The notes under the pieces are model-generated. The model did not search any database and had not been told where the DNA came from. It worked only from the letters and a program-made list of their open reading frames with translations. Shown here piece by piece: positions 1-5,954 of a stretch of 12,598 nt of DNA; within the stretch, counting starts at the first letter, position 1, and each line of letters opens with the position of its first letter. This DNA comes from Cyanobacteria bacterium Co-bin13. Its GTDB lineage: Bacteria; Cyanobacteriota; Cyanobacteriia; Phormidesmidales; Phormidesmidaceae. Location of the stretch: assembly GCA_014534385.1 (NCBI GenBank), contig JACVRP010000061.1, forward strand, positions 1 through 12,598. The letters run 5' to 3'. The position numbers were made by a program, and so were the translations under genes.

Positions 1-5
1 ACCGT

Positions 6-21
6 ATTGATTAGAATCAAT
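6..21. promoter_or_regulatory. Possible operator: perfect 7-bp inverted repeat
   Basis: ATTGATT and AATCAAT are perfect reverse complements separated by AG, giving a compact 16-bp dyad that ends 77 bp before the start of the small ORF at 99. The size and spacing suit a dimeric DNA-binding protein, but I know of no regulator with this site, and the region further upstream is outside the window. A CATAAT at 55-60 could be a -10 element without a recognisable -35. Function is inference only. Confidence 0.25.
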
Positions 22-98
22 GCTAGGTCTACGGAATTTCTCCTCTGTAGGAATCATAATAAAAGCAGTATGGTCTGGGACAGTCTCAAAAGCAGCCT

Positions 99-386
99 AT
101 GAATAACTTCCTCTCTAACGAGCAGTGGGAAGTCTTGGAAGTATATTGCTCTCAACTAGCAGTCACAGGGCGAGAGGCCCAAGCTCAAGCCTTCCGCCGC
201 TGTCTGCAGTGGTTTAAGCATTCACCGCCCCACAAAATTATTGCTATTACCCCAGGCATGTGGAAAATCGAGTTTGATACTGAGGCAGAAGCTGCTCACT
301 GGCTCAAAATCTGCAGCAGCGCCAGCAGCGCCTATGGGGTTACCGTTAGCCAGACGGGCGCTATCGTCACTCTTGAAGGGGTCTAA
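99..386 (+). CDS. Small hypothetical protein, 95 aa
   Basis: I do not recognise this protein. It begins with ATG and runs 95 codons to a TAA. There is no clear Shine-Dalgarno sequence just upstream (AAAAGCAGCCT precedes the start), which is common in cyanobacteria. The N-terminal half looks helical and amphipathic, with an EQWEVLEVY stretch and a QAQAFRRCLQWF stretch. The second half (from about residue 45, KIIAITPGMWKIEF) looks like beta strands alternating with a helix (EAEAAHWLKIC). There is no signal peptide or membrane segment, so a soluble cytoplasmic protein is likely. Amino-acid usage is normal for a real gene, and no better ORF competes on the other strand. It converges on the dynamin gene with a 62-bp gap, in which I see no strong terminator. 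Function unknown. Confidence 0.7.
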   Translation: MNNFLSNEQWEVLEVYCSQLAVTGREAQAQAFRRCLQWFKHSPPHKIIAITPGMWKIEFDTEAEAAHWLKICSSASSAYGVTVSQTGAIVTLEGV

Positions 387-448
387 AACAGTTGGAGAGG
401 GCTAGAAACGAGAATCGCACGACTGGCCCAAGTCCTTCTTGAATCGGC

Positions 449-2182
449 CTATTTCAGCTTCCCGTCCATCTGACTGAATAGCGCCTGGGCTTGGGCTTCG
501 ACAGCTCTATAGCGTTCCAAAACTGGCGCAACAGCCTGCTCTTCGCGCTCTACGTACTCATAGAACTGAAAAAAGGTGCGCTCAACCTCTTCGCTGATAA
601 TGCCGAGCTTTTCGCTGAGCCGGGTGGAGACATCGATACGGAAGCGCTCTTTTTCATTGTCTAGGGCGCTTTCAAAGCGGCTGATGATGCGGTTGCGCTG
701 CCAAACTAGGCCTACGGCAAAGACGACTACGCCAATACCGGCGAAGGCGATACCGATGGCGTCTAGCAGAGCTTCGGCAACGGCGAATTCGACAATTTTA
801 AGAATCATGCCGGTCACAGCGACAAAGGCTCCCCCGACAATTTCAGCAGCCATGCTTTCGGCGTTGGCAGACAGCGTGTGCACTAGCCCCTCATCGGTGA
901 GCAGGGTCATGACCTTGGCTTTGACGCTCTCGATCACTTCCTGGCGGCGCTCTAACACCTTAATGGAGATCAGACTGGTCTGAACCTGATGTGACTGTAG
1001 GTGGTTCAGGTCTTGGGTTAGCCCCTCCAGCAGCTGACGAACGCCGTCTACAAAGTGCTGCGCGCCTTCTTGAGACACCTCCTGTAGAGATTCTTTTAGG
1101 GTTCGTTCGCAGTGCTCTTTGAAGTCGTTGACCCAGGCCTGCATGGACTCTTCTTTGTTGAAAAGGCCAACAAAGGAGCGTCGCACCACGGTTAGCACTG
1201 AGAGGCTCTCGCGAAACTCCTGCTTGATGCGGGCAGCGATGGTGTCGTAACGGGCGACCAGACGCTCGGCTAAGGTCTCAATTTCGTAGTGCGATCGCTT
1301 CTTGCCCGCCTGAATTTTCTGCTGAATAGTGGCGCTAGTTTGGCGATCGATGTCCAGCTGGGTTTGCAGGGCGCGTACGTCGGTCGCCAGGGTTTCGATG
1401 ATTTTGTGGGTAGTCGCGCTGACCGATCGCAGCTTAATTCGGTAGCTTTCGCCCGAAGACACCATGCTGCGAATGTAGCTGCGGACAGGCTCGAAGCCAC
1501 TAGCCTCAAACTGACCCGCTAGCTCTAGTTCGGCTGAGGTGGTGAAGATGGTCGGCGACTGAATTCGCTTTTGGTGGGCATATTCCCGCACCCGCTCCAC
1601 ATTTTTCTCTAGATCCTCTGGCTTGAGCAGATCGGCCTGCTGCAGAATAAACACCACTTTCTTGCGCCACTCAGCACTGACAAAATCCAAAAAGTCCCAG
1701 GCGCTCTTTTGGTAGGGGTTTTTGGCAAACAGCACAAAAAAGGTCAGATCGCTATTGGGAATGTAGCGCTCGGTAACGATCTGATGTTCCTGAATAACGG
1801 TATTAGTGCCCGGGGTATCAACGATGGAAATGTCTTGCAAAATGTCGACCGGCCGCCCGATCTTCCGTAGGTTTGGCTCTAGCTGCTGAACAAAGGGCTC
1901 TACTGCATACACAATCTGCTGAATCGAATCGGTGCAGGGCTCAATGTCGGTGGCGCACACCTCTGCTTCTAGCAGCGCATTGACAAAGCTACTCTTGCCC
2001 GCCTTGACCTCCCCAACCACCACAAATAGAAACGGCTCTGTAATATTGCGACGCAGGCTTTCTGTTGTGCGCTGCAGCTCTCCGTGATTGATGTCAGTAG
2101 CCAGGTGCTGGACTTGGAGGAGCAGGGCCTCTAGCTCTGAGCGATACGCCTGAAGCCTGGGGTTGATGATCTGGCTACTCAT
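449..2182 (-). CDS. Bacterial dynamin-like GTPase, 577 aa
   Basis: A large GTPase of the dynamin superfamily, expected to hydrolyse GTP and remodel or tether membranes. The GTPase domain spans about residues 50-240: P-loop GEVKAGKS at 57-64, a candidate switch I Thr at 84, and DTPG (G3) at 122-125. The G4 position reads QQAD (181-184) instead of the classical N/TKxD, so base recognition may differ. Long helical segments follow (about 250-440), as expected for the neck and trunk. A strongly hydrophobic stretch at about 447-494 is the likely membrane-inserting paddle or hairpin, and a charged helical tail (500-577) folds back. The length fits bacterial dynamin-like proteins. The ATG at 2180-2182 has no strong ribosome binding site. 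The gene stands alone and is divergent from hetZ; many bacterial dynamins occur as side-by-side pairs, but no partner is visible here. Its exact role (thylakoid or plasma membrane maintenance, stress) cannot be read from the sequence. Confidence 0.92.
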   Translation of the reverse strand: MSSQIINPRLQAYRSELEALLLQVQHLATDINHGELQRTTESLRRNITEPFLFVVVGEVKAGKSSFVNALLEAEVCATDIEPCTDSIQQIVYAVEPFVQQLEPNLRKIGRPVDILQDISIVDTPGTNTVIQEHQIVTERYIPNSDLTFFVLFAKNPYQKSAWDFLDFVSAEWRKKVVFILQQADLLKPEDLEKNVERVREYAHQKRIQSPTIFTTSAELELAGQFEASGFEPVRSYIRSMVSSGESYRIKLRSVSATTHKIIETLATDVRALQTQLDIDRQTSATIQQKIQAGKKRSHYEIETLAERLVARYDTIAARIKQEFRESLSVLTVVRRSFVGLFNKEESMQAWVNDFKEHCERTLKESLQEVSQEGAQHFVDGVRQLLEGLTQDLNHLQSHQVQTSLISIKVLERRQEVIESVKAKVMTLLTDEGLVHTLSANAESMAAEIVGGAFVAVTGMILKIVEFAVAEALLDAIGIAFAGIGVVVFAVGLVWQRNRIISRFESALDNEKERFRIDVSTRLSEKLGIISEEVERTFFQFYEYVEREEQAVAPVLERYRAVEAQAQALFSQMDGKLK

Positions 2183-2389
2183 GGAGGGTTCTCTCTAGAG
2201 GCTTTTATTATCCTACTGGGCTGCTCTCGTCCTGGCATGGCCGCTTAGGTGAATGTTGCGGCGACTAGGGGGCTGATTCTGGGGCTAGCTCTAAAATTCT
2301 GGCTTTTGAAAGGGACCAGTGGGAGCAGAACGGGCAGACGGCTGCTTGCCAGAGTTCGGCTGTCAGAATTAACCAATTCCTCCAACTGT

Positions 2390-2432
2390 CTACTGATTTC
2401 CGGATTTTTCCGTCGCCATCAGAAATCAGTAG
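2390..2432. repeat. Perfect 11-bp inverted repeat (hairpin)
   Basis: CTACTGATTTC at 2390-2400 is exactly mirrored by GAAATCAGTAG at 2422-2432, with a 21-base loop. The loop itself contains CGGA-TTTT-TCCG (2401-2412), which can form a second, nested 4-bp stem. In RNA the outer stem can gain a U-G and a G-C pair. It lies 229 bp upstream of the hetZ start, in the divergent region. There is no T-run after either arm, so it does not look like a standard terminator. It could be a protein-binding dyad, a structured leader RNA, or a remnant of a small dispersed repeat. Confidence 0.6.
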
Positions 2433-2463
2433 GCCCGGAAATATTTGATCTAAAGTCGCTTTC

Positions 2464-2503
2464 GGCGGTGGCTGCAGGGGCTTGGCGGTGGCCGCCTGCG
2501 CCT
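2464..2503. repeat. Imperfect 20-bp tandem repeat
   Basis: GGCGGTGGC occurs at 2464-2472 and again at 2484-2492, each followed by a related tail (TGCAGGGGCTT and CGCCTGCGCCTT). This gives two diverged copies of a unit of about 20 bp in the hetZ upstream region. It may be a small slippage duplication; no function is implied. Confidence 0.4.
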
Positions 2504-2660
2504 TCTAGTCAAGCTTTCCGGGCAAACCAGCCCAAGAAATTGCCACACCCCTGGCGGAATCTTCTGGGGAAGCGCTGAAATCCTTTCCAAGACCACTGCC
2601 GAAAGCCCACCACGGCAATGGCAAAAGGTTCAGTCCCTGCTGTTACGATTGAGTATCCTT

Positions 2661-3881
2661 ATGATTGCCGCATCTACCCCTTCCATGTGTATGTCTTCGT
2701 CTGGCTCAGCGTCTACCCCCGAGCCCTATCCGGCATCTGCCGAAGCTGCGGAGACGATCGGTTCTCTGGCAAGTTACATTCTGCGGAGCTTCTACCAGGC
2801 TCTCAATACCCGCCCCTCTGGAGTTGAGCGGGTGGCTCGACGCATGGCGGCCGAGGTCGAGCGGATCTGCCAGATGAGCGATCGCATCCAAGCTTCTGGG
2901 CAGGTGGGCCGCTGGCAGCAGTCGCTGGCCCAGCATCGGGTGGGCAAGTGTCTCCACTACTACCGGCTAGGATCTACCCGGGGTCGGGTGGAGCTGCACA
3001 GCGCCCTTAGCGCCATCGTCTACCGCTACATTGCGCCCTCTGGCAGCCAGTTTGGCTTTGAGGGCCGCTATGCCCTGCTGGAAGACTTCATGCAGACCTT
3101 TTATATCGAGGTGCTCAGTGCCTTTCGGCGGGAGCACGGGCTGGCGGCCGACTACAGCCCTCGCAGCCGCCTGGAACTGGCCGAGTACATGGCCTTTAGC
3201 GAGCAGTATGCCAAGCGCCGCATTCCCCTGCGCAGCGGCAGCCAGCAGCTGATTGTGCTGCGGGCTCAGGCCTTCGCCCGCCGCCTACCGCCCGAAACCA
3301 GCGTTGACCTGGCCATGGCTGTCGATACGCCGCGCAGCGAAGAGGGTGACATTAGCGCCCACAGCTCGGCCCTACAGCAGGTGCGTGAGCAAATGGTGGC
3401 CGATGCGGCCGATCCGGCAGATGGGGTGATTCGCGATCGCATTGTCCAAACCCTAATCACCTACCTGGAAGGCCAGAATCAGCCCGACTGTGTTGACTAC
3501 CTCGTGCTCAAGCTAGAAGACTGCTCCGCTGCCGAGATTGACCAGATCCTCAACCTGTCGCCCCGGCAGCGAGACTACCTGCAGCAGCGCTTCAAGTACC
3601 ACATCGAAAAATTTGCCCAGATCCATCACTGGGAGCTGGTCCATCAGTGGCTAGGGGCTGAAGTGGACAAGCGGCTGGGCCTCACCCCCGAGGAGTGGGC
3701 ACGATTTTTGACCGAGCTGACACCAGCCCAGCAGGAGCTGGTGCGGCTCAAGCAGGAGCAGTCTGCCTCCTCGGCCCTAACCGACCAGGCCATCGGTGAA
3801 GCCCTCAACTGGACGCCTAAGAAGGTCAAGCGTACCTGGGGCGAGGTATTGGGGTTAGCCTGGAAGCACCGCAATGAGTAG
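2661..3881 (+). CDS. hetZ: HetZ-family regulator
   Basis: HetZ is a cyanobacterial protein needed early in heterocyst differentiation in Anabaena, where it works with HetR; homologues also occur in filamentous strains that form no heterocysts. I recognise it by family-characteristic stretches (numbered from the upstream TTG at 2649): EVERICQMSDRIQASG near 69-84, LHYYRLGSTRGRVELHSALSA near 102-122, AEYMAFSEQYAKRRIPL near 178-194, and LSPRQRDYLQQRFKYH near 303-318. The C-terminus (NWTPKKVKRTWGEVLGLAW) resembles a sigma-like helix-turn-helix. Length is about 406 aa, close to Anabaena HetZ at about 400. I prefer the ATG at 2661; an in-frame TTG lies at 2649 and other ATGs at 2685 and 2691. None has a strong ribosome binding site, and the first 30 or so residues are Ser/Pro/Ala-rich and probably disordered. 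patU3, often linked to hetZ, is not next to it here. The stop codon lies inside an inverted-repeat element. Whether this host makes heterocysts cannot be told from the window. Confidence 0.88.
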   Translation: MIAASTPSMCMSSSGSASTPEPYPASAEAAETIGSLASYILRSFYQALNTRPSGVERVARRMAAEVERICQMSDRIQASGQVGRWQQSLAQHRVGKCLHYYRLGSTRGRVELHSALSAIVYRYIAPSGSQFGFEGRYALLEDFMQTFYIEVLSAFRREHGLAADYSPRSRLELAEYMAFSEQYAKRRIPLRSGSQQLIVLRAQAFARRLPPETSVDLAMAVDTPRSEEGDISAHSSALQQVREQMVADAADPADGVIRDRIVQTLITYLEGQNQPDCVDYLVLKLEDCSAAEIDQILNLSPRQRDYLQQRFKYHIEKFAQIHHWELVHQWLGAEVDKRLGLTPEEWARFLTELTPAQQELVRLKQEQSASSALTDQAIGEALNWTPKKVKRTWGEVLGLAWKHRNE

Positions 3882-3977
3882 AGGCGAAGCATTCGCGCAA
3901 CTCCTAGACACCGGGCTCTCCGTTCGAGTCTTTCCCGCCCAAGTCCTAAGGCCTTTGTGCAAATGCTTCGCCCCTAC
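3878..3977. repeat. MITE-like element with 23-bp terminal inverted repeats
   Basis: The first 23 bases (3878-3900, starting GTAGAGGCGAAGCATT) pair with the last 23 (3955-3977, ending AATGCTTCGCCCCTAC) at 20 of 23 positions. The 54-bp interior has no ORF and contains the palindrome AAGGCCTT at 3948-3955. The terminal core GGCGAAGCATT resembles small dispersed GTAGGGGCGAAGCATT-type repeats that I recall from many cyanobacterial genomes; that comparison is from memory. The left end starts in the last sense codon of hetZ and provides its TAG stop (3879-3881). The right end lies 10 bp from the 3' end of the response regulator gene. Transcribed RNA from either strand could fold into a long hairpin, so the element might act as a bidirectional terminator or RNA-stabilising structure for the two convergent genes. 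I did not find a flanking target duplication. Confidence 0.7.
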
Positions 3978-3987
3978 GAATTTCGCC

Positions 3988-4698
3988 CTAAGAAGCCTCG
4001 CTAGCGCTGCCGGGAGGCTCAAACTTATAACCCACTCCCCGTACCGTTTGAATTAGGGCAGGCTGGGTCGTGTCCTTCTCGATCTTTTTGCGAATTTGGC
4101 CGATGTGTACATCGACTACCCGCTGATCGCCCACGTAGTCATAGTCCCAGACCTTTTGGATCAGCTCTGAGCGCCGCCAGACTCGACCCGGATGGCTGGC
4201 TAAAAAGTGCAGCAGATCAAACTCTAGAGCCGTCAGCGGCACCATCTGGTCGTCTAGCATGACCTCCCGGCGTACTGGGTCAATCGCCAGGGCATTGAAG
4301 ACCAGGCACTGCTGCTCGGCCACCATAAGGGGACGCTTTCGCTTCAGCACAGCACCCACGCGAACCTCTAGTTCGCCCAGGCTAAAGGGCTTCGTGAGGT
4401 AGTCATCAGCGCCTTCGTTAAAGCCCCGAATTTTGTCTGACTCATCGGTGCGGCTAGTCAGCATCAGGACAAAGACCGCTGTTCGGCTCTGCATCTCTTT
4501 ACAAAGATCGTAGCCGTTAGTGTCAGGTAAATTGAGGTCGAGAATGACCAGATCAGGGTTGAACTGCTCAAACACTGCTAAAGCCGTCTTGCCGTCTTCA
4601 GCCGATTCCATCTGATAGTCTTGTTTGGCCAAGAACCGGTGAATGAGATTGCGAATCGCAGGGTCGTCATCAACCACAAGAATTTTGGCATCAGCCAT
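3988..4698 (-). CDS. OmpR/PhoB-type two-component response regulator, 236 aa
   Basis: A transcription factor switched by phosphorylation from a sensor kinase. The receiver domain (about residues 4-120) has every key residue: acidic pocket D11/D12, phospho-acceptor D54 in VILDLNLP, T81 in MLTSRT, and K103 in LTKPFS. A winged-helix DNA-binding domain follows (about 128-226), with the typical LTALEFDLLHFLASHPG, VDVHIGQIRKKIE and IQTVRGVGYKFE stretches. The length is normal. The ATG at 4696-4698 is supported by GAAGG placed 7 nt upstream. No histidine kinase is next to it, so its partner must be elsewhere, as is common in cyanobacteria. It is not an obvious copy of RpaA or RpaB as I remember them, so I give no symbol. 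Three 11-bp-phased repeats about 234-261 bp upstream could be its own binding site (inference). Confidence 0.95.
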   Translation of the reverse strand: MADAKILVVDDDPAIRNLIHRFLAKQDYQMESAEDGKTALAVFEQFNPDLVILDLNLPDTNGYDLCKEMQSRTAVFVLMLTSRTDESDKIRGFNEGADDYLTKPFSLGELEVRVGAVLKRKRPLMVAEQQCLVFNALAIDPVRREVMLDDQMVPLTALEFDLLHFLASHPGRVWRRSELIQKVWDYDYVGDQRVVDVHIGQIRKKIEKDTTQPALIQTVRGVGYKFEPPGSASEAS

Positions 4699-4931
4699 GT
4701 TTGTACCTTCGCCGCGAGATGAACACCATGAGCAAAAACCCGACTCGGCTAGACAGACGAGGCGGTGAGACTGCCCCTTAAGCGTCTTTCAGAGAATTTA
4801 CGAATTTTCAGCACTAAAATTGACCAACGAACCCCAACTCCTCACAAAAGAGCCTGGATTCTCAAGAGATTGTATCTCAGCAGCTTCAGTCGTTGCCAAC
4901 AAAAACCTGATTTCCCAGCAAGCGTAAACTT

Positions 4932-4959
4932 TTCTCTCAGAATTCTCTGCGGATTCTCT
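4932..4959. promoter_or_regulatory. Three TTCTCT direct repeats phased at 11 bp (possible response-regulator site)
   Basis: TTCTCT occurs at 4932-4937, 4943-4948 and 4954-4959, exactly 11 bp apart (AGAGAA on the minus strand, the strand of the downstream regulator gene). About one helical turn between direct repeats is the arrangement bound by PhoB/OmpR-type dimers, and the gene that begins 234 bp away encodes such a protein. Binding and autoregulation are inference; the repeats and their phase are seen directly. Confidence 0.4.
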
Positions 4960-5199
4960 CACAGTATCTAAGCTCTGACCTATTGCCTGAAGGGCCAAGT
5001 CGGTCTGCGCTGGAGGCCAATCAATCGAGGTTCGAAATAGAGGCGTTAAGCTAGATGGACGGGCGGAGCGATGGCAGCCTTCTAACGGCTCAACTGTCAA
5101 GGGCCAACTAAGGGAACCCCGACAGCGGCGGGAATTTATCAAGTTTTAACAGGATGCCCGAGATCCTGCTGACAAGCTCCTCATTCGTGTCCTAATGTA

Positions 5200-5205
5200 T
5201 ATACT
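5200..5205 (+). promoter_or_regulatory. Candidate -10 element of the CPP1-like gene
   Basis: TATACT matches the TATAAT consensus at five of six positions and lies in an AT-rich spot (AATGTATATACTT). No -35 box sits at normal spacing: the nearest, CTGACA at 5169-5174, is 25 bp away, too far. If used, transcription would start near 5212 and leave a leader of about 130 nt. Weak support. Confidence 0.22.
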
Positions 5206-5286
5206 TCCGATTGTAGGCATCGCTGGTTACACTAATTGCAGGGGCAATAGAAGGGGCACGTGTCTCTTAACCAGCTCAGCAAGGGT

Positions 5287-5303
5287 CTAGGCATGCTGCC
5301 TGG
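5287..5303 (+). promoter_or_regulatory. Small hairpin in the CPP1-like gene leader
   Basis: CTAGGCA-TGC-TGCCTGG can form a stem of five Watson-Crick pairs extended by a U-G and a C-G pair, with a 3-base loop. It lies 31 nt upstream of the GGAGG ribosome binding site. A second dyad, ATTGC-AGGG-GCAAT, is at 5235-5248. Either could be structured leader RNA or an operator; neither matches a riboswitch I know. Confidence 0.3.
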
Positions 5304-5345
5304 CTACAGATTAAATGTTATCGGGGGGACTCTCGGAGGTTTTAG

Positions 5346-5954
5346 ATGAGCGATCAGAATTCATACGAAACCTTGGGGTTGACCGAATCTTCGTCCTTTG
5401 ATGAGATTCAAGAGGCGCGTAACCGGCTGGTTGAAGAGCACGCCGAGGATCGCAAGCAGGTTGAGATGATTGAAGCAGCCTACGATGCGATCTTGATGGA
5501 GCGACTGCGGCTGCGTCAGGAAGGCAAGATCAAAGTCCCCGACCGGATCCGCTTTGCTGAAAACGCCACCGAACCGGCTCCCAGCGCTCCGGCTCCACTG
5601 CCGGTCAGCCGCCCAGACTGGCTCAGCGGGTTTATCGATACCCCCAGCCGGGAAGAAGTGATGTGGCCGGCTGCGGCGTTTTTGGGCCTGGCCCTGTTTA
5701 GCTTTTACGCACCGTCCCTGGCCCTAGCCCTGGGCGTGGGCTGCGCTATCTACTTCCTCAATCACAAGGAAAATAAGTTTTGGCGCTCCGTCCTGCTGAC
5801 GCTGGCGGGGCTGTTTGTGGGCTTTGGCCTGGGCGTGGTAGCGGCCCAGTTTCTCATCCCTCAAGGCGCTCAGTTTGCCTGGGCGCGGCCAGATGCGATC
5901 GCAGCGGCGCTCACCTGCCTGGTGCTTTGGGTCTCTAGCAGCTTTCTGAGATAG
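5346..5954 (+). CDS. CPP1-like J-like membrane protein, 202 aa
   Basis: Belongs to the CPP1-like family (DUF3353). The plant member, CPP1, is a chloroplast chaperone-like protein that stabilises light-dependent protochlorophyllide oxidoreductase; a similar holdase role at cyanobacterial membranes is inferred. Residues 7-70 form a J-like domain (SYETLGLTESSSFDEIQEAR, then VEMIEAAYDAILMERL), but the HPD tripeptide that real DnaJ proteins use to drive DnaK is absent, as is typical of this family. A Pro/Ala-rich linker (72-90) leads to a membrane domain with about four hydrophobic segments: roughly 106-121, 123-138, 147-171 and 181-199. The ATG at 5346 has an excellent ribosome binding site, GGAGG at 5335-5339 with 6-nt spacing. 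Its last 20 bp overlap the 3' end of hpd on the other strand. The length is near that of other cyanobacterial members. Family call is firm; cellular partner is not known. Confidence 0.9.
   Translation: MSDQNSYETLGLTESSSFDEIQEARNRLVEEHAEDRKQVEMIEAAYDAILMERLRLRQEGKIKVPDRIRFAENATEPAPSAPAPLPVSRPDWLSGFIDTPSREEVMWPAAAFLGLALFSFYAPSLALALGVGCAIYFLNHKENKFWRSVLLTLAGLFVGFGLGVVAAQFLIPQGAQFAWARPDAIAAALTCLVLWVSSSFLR

Larger units (their letters stand above)
2183..2660. other. Divergent intergenic region between dynamin and hetZ
   Basis: About 480 bp without a convincing gene. It must hold the promoters of both flanking genes. For the dynamin gene, a minus-strand GATAAT (complement of 2207-2212) could be a -10 element, but no good -35 lies at the right distance. 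The region contains a perfect 11-bp inverted repeat (2390-2432), an imperfect 20-bp tandem repeat (2464-2503), and a second small inverted repeat, CCACTGCCG at 2593-2601 against CGGCAATGG at 2613-2621 (8 of 9 bases pair). The 109-codon reading frame across 2249-2578 starts with GTG, has a low-complexity, Arg/Ser-rich translation and overlaps the hairpin, so I do not call it a gene. Confidence 0.6.
4699..5345. other. Divergent intergenic region, response regulator / CPP1-like gene
   Basis: A 647-bp stretch with no convincing gene; base composition drops in GC near 4785-4975. It serves as upstream region for both neighbours. It holds three TTCTCT repeats at an 11-bp period (4932-4959), a further GGATTCTC at 4856-4863 that matches 4951-4958, a TATACT at 5200-5205 that could be a -10 element for the CPP1-like gene, and two small hairpins in that gene's leader (5235-5248 and 5287-5303). 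A 114-codon minus-strand frame (4798-5142) and a 68-codon plus-strand frame (4765-4971) overlap each other and resemble no protein I know, so I leave them out. Confidence 0.6.

Noticed and set aside
576..983. Long antisense frame (135 codons) within the dynamin gene
   Set aside because: Ser/Thr/Arg-rich shadow of the real minus-strand gene; several similar shadows occur across the GC-rich genes.
2249..2578. 109-codon plus-strand frame between the dynamin and hetZ genes
   Set aside because: GTG start, no ribosome binding site, Arg/Ser-rich translation without family resemblance, and it spans a perfect hairpin and a tandem repeat.
3878..3977. Reading the inverted-repeat element as a CRISPR repeat pair
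   Set aside because: Only two arms, inverted rather than direct, with no regular spacers or cas genes.
3874..4056. 60-codon plus-strand frame after hetZ
   Set aside because: It is the translation of the inverted-repeat element and of the antisense end of the response regulator gene.
5012..5046. GGTTCGAAA, resembling a tRNA T-loop
   Set aside because: The flanking bases do not form the 5-bp T-stem and no acceptor or anticodon arms fit around it.
4798..5142. 114-codon minus-strand frame upstream of the response regulator
   Set aside because: Its translation resembles no protein I know, another frame overlaps it on the other strand, and the phased TTCTCT repeats lie inside it.
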